Part shown: in pieces, positions 18,059-27,468 of the stretch
How the letters are laid out: each line of letters begins with the position of its first letter
Numbering within the stretch: the stretch's first letter is position 1
From: Bog-473 sp963756025
Lineage (GTDB): Bacteria; Actinomycetota; Acidimicrobiia; Acidimicrobiales; RAAP-2
NCBI GenBank assembly: GCA_963756025.1
Contig: CAVWMF010000007.1
Location: 248,001 to 312,000, forward strand
Direction of reading: 5' to 3'
Length of the DNA stretch: 64,000 bases
The notes under the pieces: model-generated
Databases searched by the model: none
Told to the model about the DNA's origin: nothing
What the model saw: the letters and a program-made list of their open reading frames with translations, nothing else
Program-made: the position numbers and the translations under genes

Positions 18059-18532
18059 ATGAAACTACCAAAGGGCGTCGAGTGGGCGTTGCACTGCGGC
18101 TGGCTGCTGGCGGCGATCCCGGCCGGGGAAACGCTCTCCGCACGACGGCTCGCGGCGTTCTACGATCTCCCGGCCCCGTATCTCGCCAAAGTCCTCAACT
18201 CCCTGGTGCGCGCCGGCTTGTTCACCGCCACGAGTGGGCCACAGGGCGGATTCCGCCTGGCTCGGCCTGCCACGCAGATAACGGCCGGGGACATCGTCGA
18301 GGCGGTCGAGGGCCGCGGCCCGATGTTCCTGTGCACCGAGATCCGCCAACAGGGGCCGGTCCCCCTCTCCGGCGCCGCCTGCCGGACCCCCTGTGGGATC
18401 GCCAGGCTGATGGACCGGGCCGAGCGGGCGTGGCTGTCAGAACTGGCCGCGACCACCCTGGCCGACCTGGTCGGAAGCTCCGGTGTCGGGGCGGCCGAGA
18501 GGCTGTCGCAGTGGCTCGAGGGAACCACATGA
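18059..18532 (+). CDS. Rrf2-family transcriptional regulator
   Basis: A 157-residue Rrf2/IscR-type regulator. The winged helix occupies residues 1-80, with recognition region DLPAPYLAKVLNSLVRAGL and wing SGPQGGFRLARP. Three cysteines, Cys92, Cys108 and Cys112 (C-x15-C-x3-C), lie where IscR and NsrR bind an iron-sulfur cluster, but with different spacing from IscR, so the cluster type or even its presence is open. It probably senses redox state, iron or NO and represses its own promoter through the repeat just upstream. It overlaps the alpha/beta hydrolase gene by 4 bp (ATGA), so the two form an operon. Confidence 0.9.
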   Translation: MKLPKGVEWALHCGWLLAAIPAGETLSARRLAAFYDLPAPYLAKVLNSLVRAGLFTATSGPQGGFRLARPATQITAGDIVEAVEGRGPMFLCTEIRQQGPVPLSGAACRTPCGIARLMDRAERAWLSELAATTLADLVGSSGVGAAERLSQWLEGTT

Positions 18533-19446
18533 GTTCGGAGAATCGGATCCGGCAAGCCGAAGCCTCGCTCTTGGCCCGTTATGACCTCGTCGCCGACGAG
18601 ACCTTCGTCGAGCTGTCGGCGTCCCAGGTGCGCCTGCGCGTTGTCTCGGTTGGTTCCGGGCCCGACCTCGTTCTGCTGCACGGGGTAAGCCTCGCCGCAG
18701 CCGTCTGGTTGCCGTGGTTACGGGAATTCACGGGCTACCGGGCCCATCTCGTCGAATTGCCGGGTCACGGGCTCTCCGATCCCGTGACCTACCGGGCCGG
18801 CGCCGTGCGGGAGCATTCCGTCACGCTCCTCGACGAATTGTTCGATGCGCTCGGCCTCGACGCCCCATCCGTGATCGGCCACTCGCTGGCCGGGATGTTC
18901 TCTCTCTGGCATGCCGCAGCGCGCCCGGGGAGGATCGCATCGCTCGTGGCGATCGGTGACCCGGCGGTCGCCCTCCCCGGCGTGCGGGTCAAGATGCCGC
19001 TGTCGCTGATGACGGTGCCGGGATTGGGACCGGCGGTCCTCTCGTCCCCGTCGCCGCGGGCTCTCTATCGCCTGCTCCTCGGCCAGGGCCTCAGCCGCAA
19101 CGCCGCGCAGTCCATGCCGGACGAACTGGTCGATATTTTGCGGCTCGCGGCCAGGAGACGGGACAACGCCGCCAGCGTGGCGTCGTTGATGCACGCCATC
19201 AACACGTTCCGTCGCCCCCGTCCCGAGAGCGTCATGCACGATGGCGAGCTGGAACGAATACGCGTGCCGACGCTGTTCTGCTGGGGCCGTGACGACCGGT
19301 ATCTGTCGCCGGAACGGGCGCAGCCTTCTGTGGCGAAACTCCTCCATGGCACCCTGCGCCAGGTGCCCGGAGGCCACGCCCCGTGGTTCGAGGATCCAAC
19401 CGGTTGTGCACGGTTGGTCAAGGACCACGTCGCGGCGGTCAGCTAG
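18529..19446 (+). CDS. Alpha/beta hydrolase
   Basis: A 305-residue alpha/beta-hydrolase fold enzyme. The oxyanion segment is HGVS (51-54), the nucleophile elbow GHSLAG puts Ser119 in place, the acid lies in WGRDDRYL, and the His in GGHAPW. Such proteins hydrolyse esters, lactones, epoxides or C-C bonds; the closest groups by pattern are MhpC/BphD-like and proline-iminopeptidase-like enzymes, but I cannot choose. The start overlaps the Rrf2 stop, so expression is tied to that regulator. The gene is convergent with P450 paralogue B, 19 bp apart. Confidence 0.88.
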   Translation: MSSENRIRQAEASLLARYDLVADETFVELSASQVRLRVVSVGSGPDLVLLHGVSLAAAVWLPWLREFTGYRAHLVELPGHGLSDPVTYRAGAVREHSVTLLDELFDALGLDAPSVIGHSLAGMFSLWHAAARPGRIASLVAIGDPAVALPGVRVKMPLSLMTVPGLGPAVLSSPSPRALYRLLLGQGLSRNAAQSMPDELVDILRLAARRRDNAASVASLMHAINTFRRPRPESVMHDGELERIRVPTLFCWGRDDRYLSPERAQPSVAKLLHGTLRQVPGGHAPWFEDPTGCARLVKDHVAAVS

Positions 19447-19465
19447 CCCGGAGCGGCGCTCCTTC

Positions 19466-20677
19466 TCAGCCCGTGAAGACGGGCAGCCTGTCCCAGCCCC
19501 GGACCGTCGATGTGCGGGCCTGTTGTGCATTGTCCCAGTCGACGTCCCACGTGGGGAAACGGTTGAGGACCTCGTCGAGCGCCACCCGGCCCTCCAGGCG
19601 GGCGAGCGCCGCCCCGAGGCAGAAGTGGAGGCCGTAACCGAAGCTCAGGTGATGCGTGATGTTGCGGTGGATGTCGAACGTGTCCCCGTCGGGAAACTGA
19701 CGGTCGTCCCGATTCGCCGAGCCGTTCAAGAGCAGCATGATGCTGCCCTCCGCAATGGTCTGGCCCTGATGCTCGACGTCGCGGGCGACGTAGCGCGCCT
19801 GGACCGGCGACGGCGCCTCGTAGCGGAGGATCTCCTCGATCGCCTGCGGAACCAACGATCGGTCAGCTGCGACCTGCGCCCGCTGATCGGGGTGCTCGGC
19901 CAACAGCTTGCCGGTCCATCCGATCAGGCGCGTGGTGGTCTCGTTGCCGGCGCCCGCGAGGAGGCTCGCATACGTCATGATCTCTTCACGGGTAAGTCGG
20001 CGTGTGGTTCCGGTCTCGTCCTCGAACTCGGCATTGAGCAGTTCGGTCATAAGATCGTCAGAGGGATTGCTGACACGCCAATCGAGGTAATCGGCGAACG
20101 CTTCCCCGCCCAGAACGTCGCCGACGTTGACCTCGACCTCCTTCCCCTCCTCGAGCCGCAGGCTCTCGTCGAGCTGGTCACGGATGGCTTCTTGATCCTG
20201 TTCGGGAATGCCGAGCAGCATACCGATCGTGCGCATGGGCATTTGGGCGCCGAGGTCCTTGATGAAGTCGAACCGGCCGGTGCCCACGAGAGGATCGAGC
20301 GTGCGGGCACAGAAGGCACGGACCTGTGACTCCAGTGCGTTCATCTTCTTGGGGGTGAACACGCGTGACAGGAGGCTCCGGTGAAGATCATGGATCGGGG
20401 GGTCTTCCATGAGGATCACGCCCGACGGCATCTCGAAACCTGTCTCGAGGTTCGCTTTGATGAACTCGAGGACCGACCCTCGACCCGAGCGATACGTCTC
20501 CCAGTCCTTGAGCCCGCGCTCGACATCCTCGAAGCGGGTCACGGCAAAGAATTCGTGCTTTTCGTTGTAGTAGAGCGGTGCCTCCTCCCGCATGCGCTTC
20601 CAAACCGGGTACGGATTCGCATCGATCTCGAAGTCGTAGGGGTCGTAGTAAATTTCGCTGTCGTTCGTCAACGTCAT
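19466..20677 (-). CDS. Cytochrome P450 (paralogue B)
   Basis: A 403-residue class I P450 closely matching the gene at 1517-2719. They share the N-terminal EIYYDPYDFEID, the segment AQMPMRTIGMLLGIPE, the I-helix AGAGNETTTRLIGW, and the haem loop FGYGLHFCLG, and even the DNA around the stop codons is similar. The ATG at 20677 fits the family N-terminus; the longer frame upstream is intergenic. Differences cluster in the helix region after LDES (about residues 170-200), where the two insert different acidic loops, suggesting different substrates or a recent duplication. It is divergent from an SDR gene by 188 bp. No electron-transfer partner is nearby. Confidence 0.95.
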   Translation of the reverse strand: MTLTNDSEIYYDPYDFEIDANPYPVWKRMREEAPLYYNEKHEFFAVTRFEDVERGLKDWETYRSGRGSVLEFIKANLETGFEMPSGVILMEDPPIHDLHRSLLSRVFTPKKMNALESQVRAFCARTLDPLVGTGRFDFIKDLGAQMPMRTIGMLLGIPEQDQEAIRDQLDESLRLEEGKEVEVNVGDVLGGEAFADYLDWRVSNPSDDLMTELLNAEFEDETGTTRRLTREEIMTYASLLAGAGNETTTRLIGWTGKLLAEHPDQRAQVAADRSLVPQAIEEILRYEAPSPVQARYVARDVEHQGQTIAEGSIMLLLNGSANRDDRQFPDGDTFDIHRNITHHLSFGYGLHFCLGAALARLEGRVALDEVLNRFPTWDVDWDNAQQARTSTVRGWDRLPVFTG

Positions 20678-20865
20678 CGCGGTGTCCTTCCGGTCACTCA
20701 GAGTTCCCCCGCCACAATGCCACCGATCGCTCCCAGCGTGTCGGCCGAAACCTCCCCGTCGGAGGCATCGGGGCCTACTGACTAGCATTCGGCCTCGAAT
20801 TCAATGTCCAGACCAGGAGGACCAGTGCCATCGATGAATCCCCGCCCCGTCAGCGTGACCCCGGC

Positions 20866-21633
20866 ATGAGGGCGGTGGTCGTCGGCGCATCCACCGGCCT
20901 GGGCCGCTGCATCGGTATCGGCCTGGCCCAGCGGGGCGCGAAGGTCGCGTTGATGGCACGTCGGCAGGACCTCCTGGCCGATGCCGCAGCAGAGGCGGGG
21001 CCTGATGCTCGGGCCATTGTCTGCGACGTGACCGATCCCGCCTCGTGCCGTGCGGCCGTGGGCGAAGCGGTCAGCGAGCTCGGCGGCATCGACGGGGTCG
21101 TCTACGCCAGTGGCGTCGGTGCTCTCAGCCTCGTCGAGGACCTGGACCCCGAGACATGGCACCGACTCTTCGGCACCAACGTCGTCGGGGCGAACACGTT
21201 CACCGCAGCAGCGCTCCCCCACCTGGTCGAAAGCAGCGGAGCCGTCGCATACCTCTCTTCGATCAGCGCGTCGATGACACCGCCTTGGCCGGGGCTCGCG
21301 GCGTACAACGTGACGAAGGCCGCACTGGACAAGCTCGTCGAGGCCTGGCGTAGCGAGCACCCGAACGTCGGGTTCACCCGGGTCGTCGTCGGCGACTGCG
21401 GAGGGGGCGAAGGAGTGGCGGCGTCGCATTTCATGGACGGTTGGGACACCGACCTGCTCACCAAGCTGTTCCCGGTCTGGATGGCCCGTGGCCTCCTCTC
21501 GGGTTCGCTCATGGAAGTAGACGTGCTCGTCGGGCTGGTGGACGCCATCTTGCGGACCGGGGCCACGGCCAGCATTCCCTCGGTAGCGGCCGTGCCGCGC
21601 CAGCCGGCACTCGATTTCACCGGCGCAGGCTGA
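20866..21633 (+). CDS. Short-chain dehydrogenase/reductase
   Basis: A 255-residue SDR. The nucleotide loop is GASTGLG (7-13) after the first strand RAVVV, Asp appears in CDVTDP, the Ser in YLSSISAS, and the Tyr-x3-Lys pair in YNVTK. The NAG motif is altered to YASG. The substrate is unknown. A strong ggagg at 20816-20820 lies about 45 bp before the ATG and instead precedes a 14-codon frame (GTG 20825) that ends in ATGA overlap with this start, so translation may be coupled to a leader peptide. Alternatively the true N-terminus is extended and a base is miscalled. Confidence 0.9.
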   Translation: MRAVVVGASTGLGRCIGIGLAQRGAKVALMARRQDLLADAAAEAGPDARAIVCDVTDPASCRAAVGEAVSELGGIDGVVYASGVGALSLVEDLDPETWHRLFGTNVVGANTFTAAALPHLVESSGAVAYLSSISASMTPPWPGLAAYNVTKAALDKLVEAWRSEHPNVGFTRVVVGDCGGGEGVAASHFMDGWDTDLLTKLFPVWMARGLLSGSLMEVDVLVGLVDAILRTGATASIPSVAAVPRQPALDFTGAG

Positions 21634-21819
21634 CCAATAGTTGCTCGTCAGTTGGTCGTCGGTTCGACGGCTACGCCTGGCCGCAAAACGCTGGAACTTC
21701 TTATGAAAACCGCCCGGACACGCTCCCCGGGGCAGAGTACATTGACACCGTTAGCGACACGACCAGCGCGGTCGACCAGCGGCCGCTGTCCATCGGGCGC
21801 TGCGGAATAAGGGGGGCAT

Positions 21820-23097
21820 ATGTCTCGTTTTTCACGGGGAAGCCGGCCAGGGAGGTCGGCCCGACTCACCCGGCTCCTGCTTTCACTCACCACGGTGACC
21901 GGCACGCTGGCGGCCGTGGGTCTGGCGACCGAATCGGCGAGCTCGGCGGCTCCCGCACCGATCAAGATCGCCATGGTCTGCACCTGTTCGGGTGCCGGTG
22001 CGCCGGAGTACCAGGGGGTCCAGGGAATCTTCCAGGCGAGGATCGACCTCCAGAATGCCATGGGCGGCGTCAACGGCCACAAGATCGTGGGCATCGTCGA
22101 GGACGACCAGACGAGCCCGTCCGTCGCCCCCACGGCGATCCAGACCGCGTTGTCCAAGGGCGCCCTCGGACTGGTCTCGGTGGGTGCCTTGTTCTTCGAA
22201 GGCGCCAAATTCCCCCAGCAGGCCGGCGTACCCGTCACGGGCTCGTCGCAGGACGGTCCGGAGTGGGGCCAGCAGCCCTATACCAACATGTTCGCCGCTG
22301 ACACCGGGAGTATCGACCCGAAATACCCGGTCAACACCAACCTCGGTCAGTTCCTCGTCTCCCATGGCGGCAACAACGTGGCGTCGTACGGGTACGGGAT
22401 CTCGCCCTCGTCGAGCCGTTCGGCCATCGGCACGGGCCTGTCCGTGATCCATGCCGGTGGGAAGCAGGGGATCCTCGACACCTCCGTTCCTTTCGGCAGC
22501 GTCGCCTACGGACCCGAAGCCTTGGCGGCCAAGTCCGCCCACATCAACGCGGTGTATGCCGGCATGGACGACAACTCCAACTTCGCCCTCGCCACGGCCC
22601 TGAAGCAGGCGGGCGTCAATCTCAAGGCAGTGGTCTTCCCGACGGGCTACGAGCCTTCGGCGATCCATTCCTCCGCCTGGAGGTACCTGCAGGGTATGTA
22701 TTTCGACTCTCTGTTCCGGCCGTTCTCACTTCCCAACGCCGGGACGAAGCAGATGCAGGCTGCCCTCGAGAAGTACGACCATTTCACCAAGTCACAGTTC
22801 CCGACGGGCGAGCAATATGAGGCCTGGATTGGGGCGGACCTCATGATGAAGGGCCTGCAGCTGGCCGGCAAGAACCCGACGTCGGCGTCCACCATCAAGG
22901 CGTTGCGCAGCATCAAGTCCTACAACGGCAACGGTCTGCTGCCGAGTTCCATCAACTACACGACGATCTTCGGCCACGACCTCCCCAAGAGTTGCGGCTG
23001 GTTCCTCAAGGCCGAGGCGAACGGGTTCGTCCCCGTTTCGAGCCAGCCCACCTGTGGCACCGACCTTCCGGGGACGAGTACCGCCAGCTCCAGCTGA
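21820..23097 (+). CDS. LivJ-type ABC substrate-binding protein (Peripla_BP_6), copy 1
   Basis: A 425-residue type I periplasmic-binding-fold protein. A signal peptide (about residues 1-43, ending ASSAAPA) is followed by the ligand-binding family pattern ARIDLQNAMGGVNGHKI and DDQTSPSVAPTAIQTAL. Members of this group bind branched amino acids, amides, aromatic acids or other small carboxylates for ABC importers. The ATG has ggggggcat directly upstream. No lipobox Cys is visible, so the mature protein may be released rather than lipid-anchored. It is a close paralogue of the protein at 42963-44216, ending in the same STAS-rich tail. No permease or ATPase gene accompanies it. Confidence 0.92.
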   Translation: MSRFSRGSRPGRSARLTRLLLSLTTVTGTLAAVGLATESASSAAPAPIKIAMVCTCSGAGAPEYQGVQGIFQARIDLQNAMGGVNGHKIVGIVEDDQTSPSVAPTAIQTALSKGALGLVSVGALFFEGAKFPQQAGVPVTGSSQDGPEWGQQPYTNMFAADTGSIDPKYPVNTNLGQFLVSHGGNNVASYGYGISPSSSRSAIGTGLSVIHAGGKQGILDTSVPFGSVAYGPEALAAKSAHINAVYAGMDDNSNFALATALKQAGVNLKAVVFPTGYEPSAIHSSAWRYLQGMYFDSLFRPFSLPNAGTKQMQAALEKYDHFTKSQFPTGEQYEAWIGADLMMKGLQLAGKNPTSASTIKALRSIKSYNGNGLLPSSINYTTIFGHDLPKSCGWFLKAEANGFVPVSSQPTCGTDLPGTSTASSS

Positions 23098-23163
23098 CCG
23101 GAGTCTCCCCGTGTGACGAGCCGCCGGTGCGCCGAAGGCGCCCGGCGGCGCCCGCCCGATGTC

Positions 23164-25438
23164 TCAGCCGCCACGTGGAGGCCACCCGAATCCCACGGCA
23201 TCGGCGGTGTCCTCACCCAAGCCATGCGTGCGGGCCACCTTCGGGCTCACGATGCCCTCCCAGTTGGCATACGACCCGACCGCCGTCACCGGGCCGAGGT
23301 CCGCATCGTCGATATGGAAGAAGAAGTCATTCGTCATCAGGTAAGGGTCGCCGAACAGCTGATTCCGGCTTATTGCTGCGACGGCAGGAACTCCGGCCTC
23401 GGCCAGCAGCGTGAGCGCCTCGTGCACCGTGAGCCCTTGGAGTACAGAATCCATGGCGCCACCGTCTCCCCGGACGTCAGCCGAGTTCTCCATGAGGAAG
23501 CGGCCCGCTTCGAAACTGTTGTCGTCCGCGCTGAGGGCAATCCATCCATCCGCACACTGGTAGAGCCGGTGCAGCGCGCTCTCGCCCAGGAAGGCCGGAT
23601 CGCCGACAATTGCGGGCGGCCGGCCGGCGAACGTCGTAAACTCCGCTGCTTGGAACACCAACGAGGTGTTCGCCAGCGAGGCACGGACCTGTTGGCCACT
23701 CCCGAGGCGCCCGCGTGCGAACAACGCCGTGAGGATACCGAAAGCGCTGAGTGTTCCTGTGCCGATGTCGGTCACGGGGATCGCCTGGATGATCGGCTCG
23801 CCATCACCCCCCTGCGCCGCCATCAACCCGCTCTGCGCCTGCAGAACGGGATCGAAGCCGGGGGTGTTCCTCAGGGGGCCCCTGCCCCACGCGCTGATGC
23901 TGCACACGACAATATCGGGATTGCTCCGGGCCAGGGTCTCGAAGTCGATCCCCAGTTTCTCCGCCGATCCGAAACTCATGTTGTCGATCACGGCGTCGCA
24001 ATCCCGGGCGAGCTCGTGGAACGATCGGAGGCCATCGGGATCTTTCAGATCCAGGACCACCCGCCTCTTGCCGCGATTCAACGCGGCATAGGTGGCGCGG
24101 GCAACCTGGCCGAAGGGGTCTCCCGCGGCTTGCTCGACCTTGAACACCGTCGCTCCGAAGTTCTCCAGCACGCTCGACGTGAAGGGGCCGGCAATGAAGG
24201 AGCTCACGTCCAGGACGCGGAGCCCGGCAAGCGGAAGGGTGTCACCGAGGGGGGGGCCTCGTCGCTCTTCGATCGCCCGTTCGTCGACCCAGACATCCTC
24301 CGGTTCGACGAGCGCGTCGCTATCAGCGAGCCATGTCGTCCCAGCTGGTGATGCACAGAGCTCGACGGCGGGTCCGGGCAGCACCACCGTCCCCAGCGGT
24401 TCATGGGACAGCTCGACAAGCATCCCTCCGGCCGAAACGGTCTCGCTTGCTGCCCACTCCTCCCTCGACTGCACAAGAGCGTTGGGGACCCGGGCTGCAT
24501 CGAGGAGATTGTGCCAAGCCCCTCCGCTCTTCTCCATGAAGCGGCTCGCCAGGCGGGCCCCGACGACCGGCTTTATGTCCGGCAGAAGGACGTTGAGAAA
24601 CTCGCCGTCGACTCCGGGCATGAGCATGACGTCCATCATCTCCATCGCGTCCAGCGCGGCGATGAAGAAGGGCGCGGTCAGGGCGGCCAGGTACAGCCAC
24701 GTGTCGTCGCCGCAGCGGTACACGCGGTAATTCGGTGGGCCCCAGGTCGTCGACTTCTCTCCGGCGAACGGCCGCAGAATGCCCGGCAGGTCCACCATCG
24801 TCGAGACATTGAGCGCAGCAACGGCGTGCAGCCCCGAGACGGTGATCCCCCGTCCGAGCCCGGTTCTCTGTCTCGCCAGGAGTGCCGCCACAATCGCCGT
24901 CGCCCCCAGTGCTCCGTGTTCGTACGCTGTGATATGCACGACCGGCGCGACCGGCCGGTCGAGAGCGCCGGGTTGCTGGTCCGCTATGCCCGTCGACGCC
25001 GAGAGAAGCAGCTCATCGGCCGGCAATTCAGCGGGAGCGCCCTTCGTGCCGTGGGGAGGCATCCAGAGGTGGATCAGGCGCGGATTCTGGTGTCGCAGCC
25101 TCGGGCCGTCGAAACCTGAAGTCTCGAGCTCTGCGGGTGATCGCGTCGATGACGACGACATCGGCCCGTCGGGCCAGTTCACTGATCTCCGCACTCTGTT
25201 CCGGCGAGGAGACGTTCAGGTCGACGAACCGTTTCCCCCGAGTCGCCACAATCTGTTCGGGGGTCTTGCGGTGCGCGAGGGAATCGACGCGCACGACGTC
25301 ACCGCCGAAGTCGGCGATGTGCATGGAAGCCAGACCGCCGCCGAACGTCGTCGTCAGGTCGAGGATGCGGAGACCCTCGAAGGGAAGCGGCGCGGACACG
25401 TGTTCTTCGATCTTCTGCGTCATGCCGTCGCCCATCAT
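23164..25438 (-). pseudogene. Tandem-domain CaiB/BaiF CoA-transferase with one frameshift
   Basis: Two CaiB domains are fused in about 757 residues. Domain 1 begins FEGLRILDLTTTFGGGLA in one frame to about 25140, then continues in another frame with PAELETSGFDGPRLRH; the slip lies in the GGGTGA stretch near 25135-25140. Domain 2 begins LAGLRVLDVSSFIAGPF. At the position of the formyl-CoA-transferase nucleophile, domain 2 keeps Asp (PVTDIGTG) while domain 1 does not (HITAYEHGAL), so only one half should form the covalent intermediate. Several ATGs lie at the start; I chose 25438. It is divergent from an enoyl-CoA hydratase operon by 118 bp. Confidence 0.85.
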
Positions 25439-25556
25439 TGCACCCACGAGCGAAGGCGCGGGCTCGAGAGGTCGCAGGTGACACTTGACAAGGCGTCCGA
25501 CAACGAGGACGCTACCCGACGTGTTCGGGATGTCCCGATACTGAGAGGAGTGCGCG

Positions 25557-26363
25557 GTGGAGGATGACCGACTCGTCATCGTCGAGATCGAAGACCGGAT
25601 CGCGACATTGACGATGCATCGACCGTCGGCGCGCAACGCACTCAACCGGGCGCTCATGCACGCCCTGTGGGATGCGGTCGGAGATGCGGGAGACAATCAA
25701 GACGTGGACGCGGTCGTCCTGACAGGCTCCGACCCGGCGTTCTCCGCCGGCGTCGACCTCAAGGAGGTTTCCGGCGAAACGCCACCCTCCGCTGGTGCGC
25801 GCGACGCCGGGCACGGCCCCGCACGCGACGCGAACGGCCTTTTCCGATTTCTCCCGGTGATCGACAAGCCGGTCATCGGCGCCGTGAACGGCGTCGCCGT
25901 CACGGGAGGGCTCGAGATCGCGCTCCAATGCACCTTCCTCGTGGCATCGGAAAGGGCTCGTTTTGCCGACACACACGCCCGGGTCGGGATCATGCCGGGC
26001 GGAGGGATCACCGTGCTCATGGCCCAATCGATGGGACTGCGGCGCGCCATCGAGCTTTCATTGACCGGGAATTTCCTGACCGCCGACGACGCTCTCCGGT
26101 TCGGATTGGTGAACCACGTCGTTCCCCACGGAGAGTTGCTGCCGTTTGCCCGGCGCCTGGCAGGTGACATCGTGCACAACGACCAGCGAGGGGTCCGTCA
26201 CCTCCTCCGGCACTACCGGCGGATGGCCAACGCAGCCACGCTTGACGAAGCGCACCTGATCGAGGGTTATATGGCCGAGACCTGGCGTCCCGGCACCGGC
26301 GAGGTCGCCGAGCGACGCGCCGACGTCATGGCTCGCGGCCGCTCCCAGACCTCCGGATGCTGA
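25557..26363 (+). CDS. Enoyl-CoA hydratase/isomerase (crotonase family)
   Basis: A 268-residue crotonase. The oxyanion-hole segments are AFSAGVDL and GVAVTGGLEIAL, with the catalytic acid region GLEIAL and ADTHARVGIMPGGG. It probably hydrates or isomerises an enoyl-CoA. GTG start with gagaggag about 6 bp upstream. The stop overlaps the start of the LLM oxidoreductase gene by 7 bp, so the two are co-translated, followed by an APH-like kinase gene. The operon diverges from the tandem CaiB gene, suggesting that the CoA ester formed by CaiB is processed here. Confidence 0.93.
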   Translation: MEDDRLVIVEIEDRIATLTMHRPSARNALNRALMHALWDAVGDAGDNQDVDAVVLTGSDPAFSAGVDLKEVSGETPPSAGARDAGHGPARDANGLFRFLPVIDKPVIGAVNGVAVTGGLEIALQCTFLVASERARFADTHARVGIMPGGGITVLMAQSMGLRRAIELSLTGNFLTADDALRFGLVNHVVPHGELLPFARRLAGDIVHNDQRGVRHLLRHYRRMANAATLDEAHLIEGYMAETWRPGTGEVAERRADVMARGRSQTSGC

Positions 26364-27341
26364 TCGACACCACGCTGGGTGGCCTCGATACGGCAGCCGG
26401 TGCCGCGGCCGCCGCTGAGGCTGCCGGCTACGCCGGTGTCTTTACCGGGGAGATCGACAACGACCCGTTCCTGCCCCTCGCTCTGGCGGCGGGAGCAACG
26501 GACGCGCATCGACATCGGGACGTCCATTGCCGTAGCGTTCTCGCGGTCGCCGATGTCCGTGGCGTACACGGCCCATGACCTCCAACGATTCTCTGGTGGG
26601 CGCCTGGTGCTCGGTCTGGGCTCACAGGTCAAGGCGCACATCACCCGTCGCTTCTCCATGCCCTGGGGTCGTCCCGCCGCGCAGATGCGTGAGTTCGTCC
26701 TGGCCATGCGCGCCGCATGGCGCTGCTGGTCCGGAGAGGAACCGCTCGCGTTCGAGGGCGAATTCTACCGGCACACCCTGATGCCGCCGCCCTTCGTACC
26801 GGCCGGGCACGAATTCGGTCCGCCGGCGGTCTACGTCGCCGGGGTCGGGGACGGGATGACACGCATGGCGGGGGAAGTCGCTGACGGCTTTCTCTGCCAT
26901 GGCTTCACCACGGGGCGTTGGATCCGTGAGCGCACGGTACCGGCCCTGGAGGAGGGCCGCCGCCGGGCCGGCAAGCCGATGGAAGGATTCACCGTGAAGG
27001 CCGCGATCTTCCTCGCCACCGGGACCGAAGCCGAAGTGGAAGCGGAGGTCGCCGCCATTCGCTCGCATCTCGCCTTCTACGCGTCGACACCGGCCTACAA
27101 GCCGATCCTCGATCTTCATGGTTGGGGCGATCTGGGGCCCGAGCTCACGCGGCTTTCCAAGCAAGGCCGCTGGACGGAGATGGCGGGGCTCATCGACGAC
27201 GATATCCTCCACGCATTCGCCATCGTGGCCCCCCTCGAGGAGGTACCCGAACGGCTCGCCACCCGCTGTGCCGGGGTCGTCGACCGTGTTTCCTTCATCA
27301 GTCGGGGAGAACACTCCGCTCTCCTGCACATGCTCCGATGA
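26357..27341 (+). pseudogene. LLM-class F420-dependent oxidoreductase with one frameshift
   Basis: The N-terminal MLIDTTLGGLD, EAAGYAGVFTGEIDND and PLALAAGAT are in one frame. The continuation RIDIGTSIAVAFSRSPMS, GGRLVLGLGSQVKAHI and the rest to 27341 are one base out, with the slip near 26500-26508. Joined, the protein is about 327 residues and resembles the F420-dependent group typified by TIGR03617 (MSMEG_2256-like), whose reaction is not established. It overlaps the enoyl-CoA hydratase by 7 bp. Conserved sequence on both sides of the slip favours a very recent or artefactual indel. Confidence 0.85.
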
Positions 27342-27468
27342 GGTAGGGACCGCGCAAGGGGTGCGTCTGACGGGGCCGCGATAGCGTCTCCGCACGGTCC
27401 GACGGACCCACAGCGCCGGCACAACGAGCGCGACGAGCACAACGAGCACAACGGGAGGGAGCCCACCA

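Noticed and set aside
23113..24351. Plus-strand frame of about 410 codons opposite the tandem CaiB gene.
   Set aside because: The minus strand shows clear CaiB motifs, and the plus translation is low in hydrophobic pattern and typical of high-GC shadow frames.
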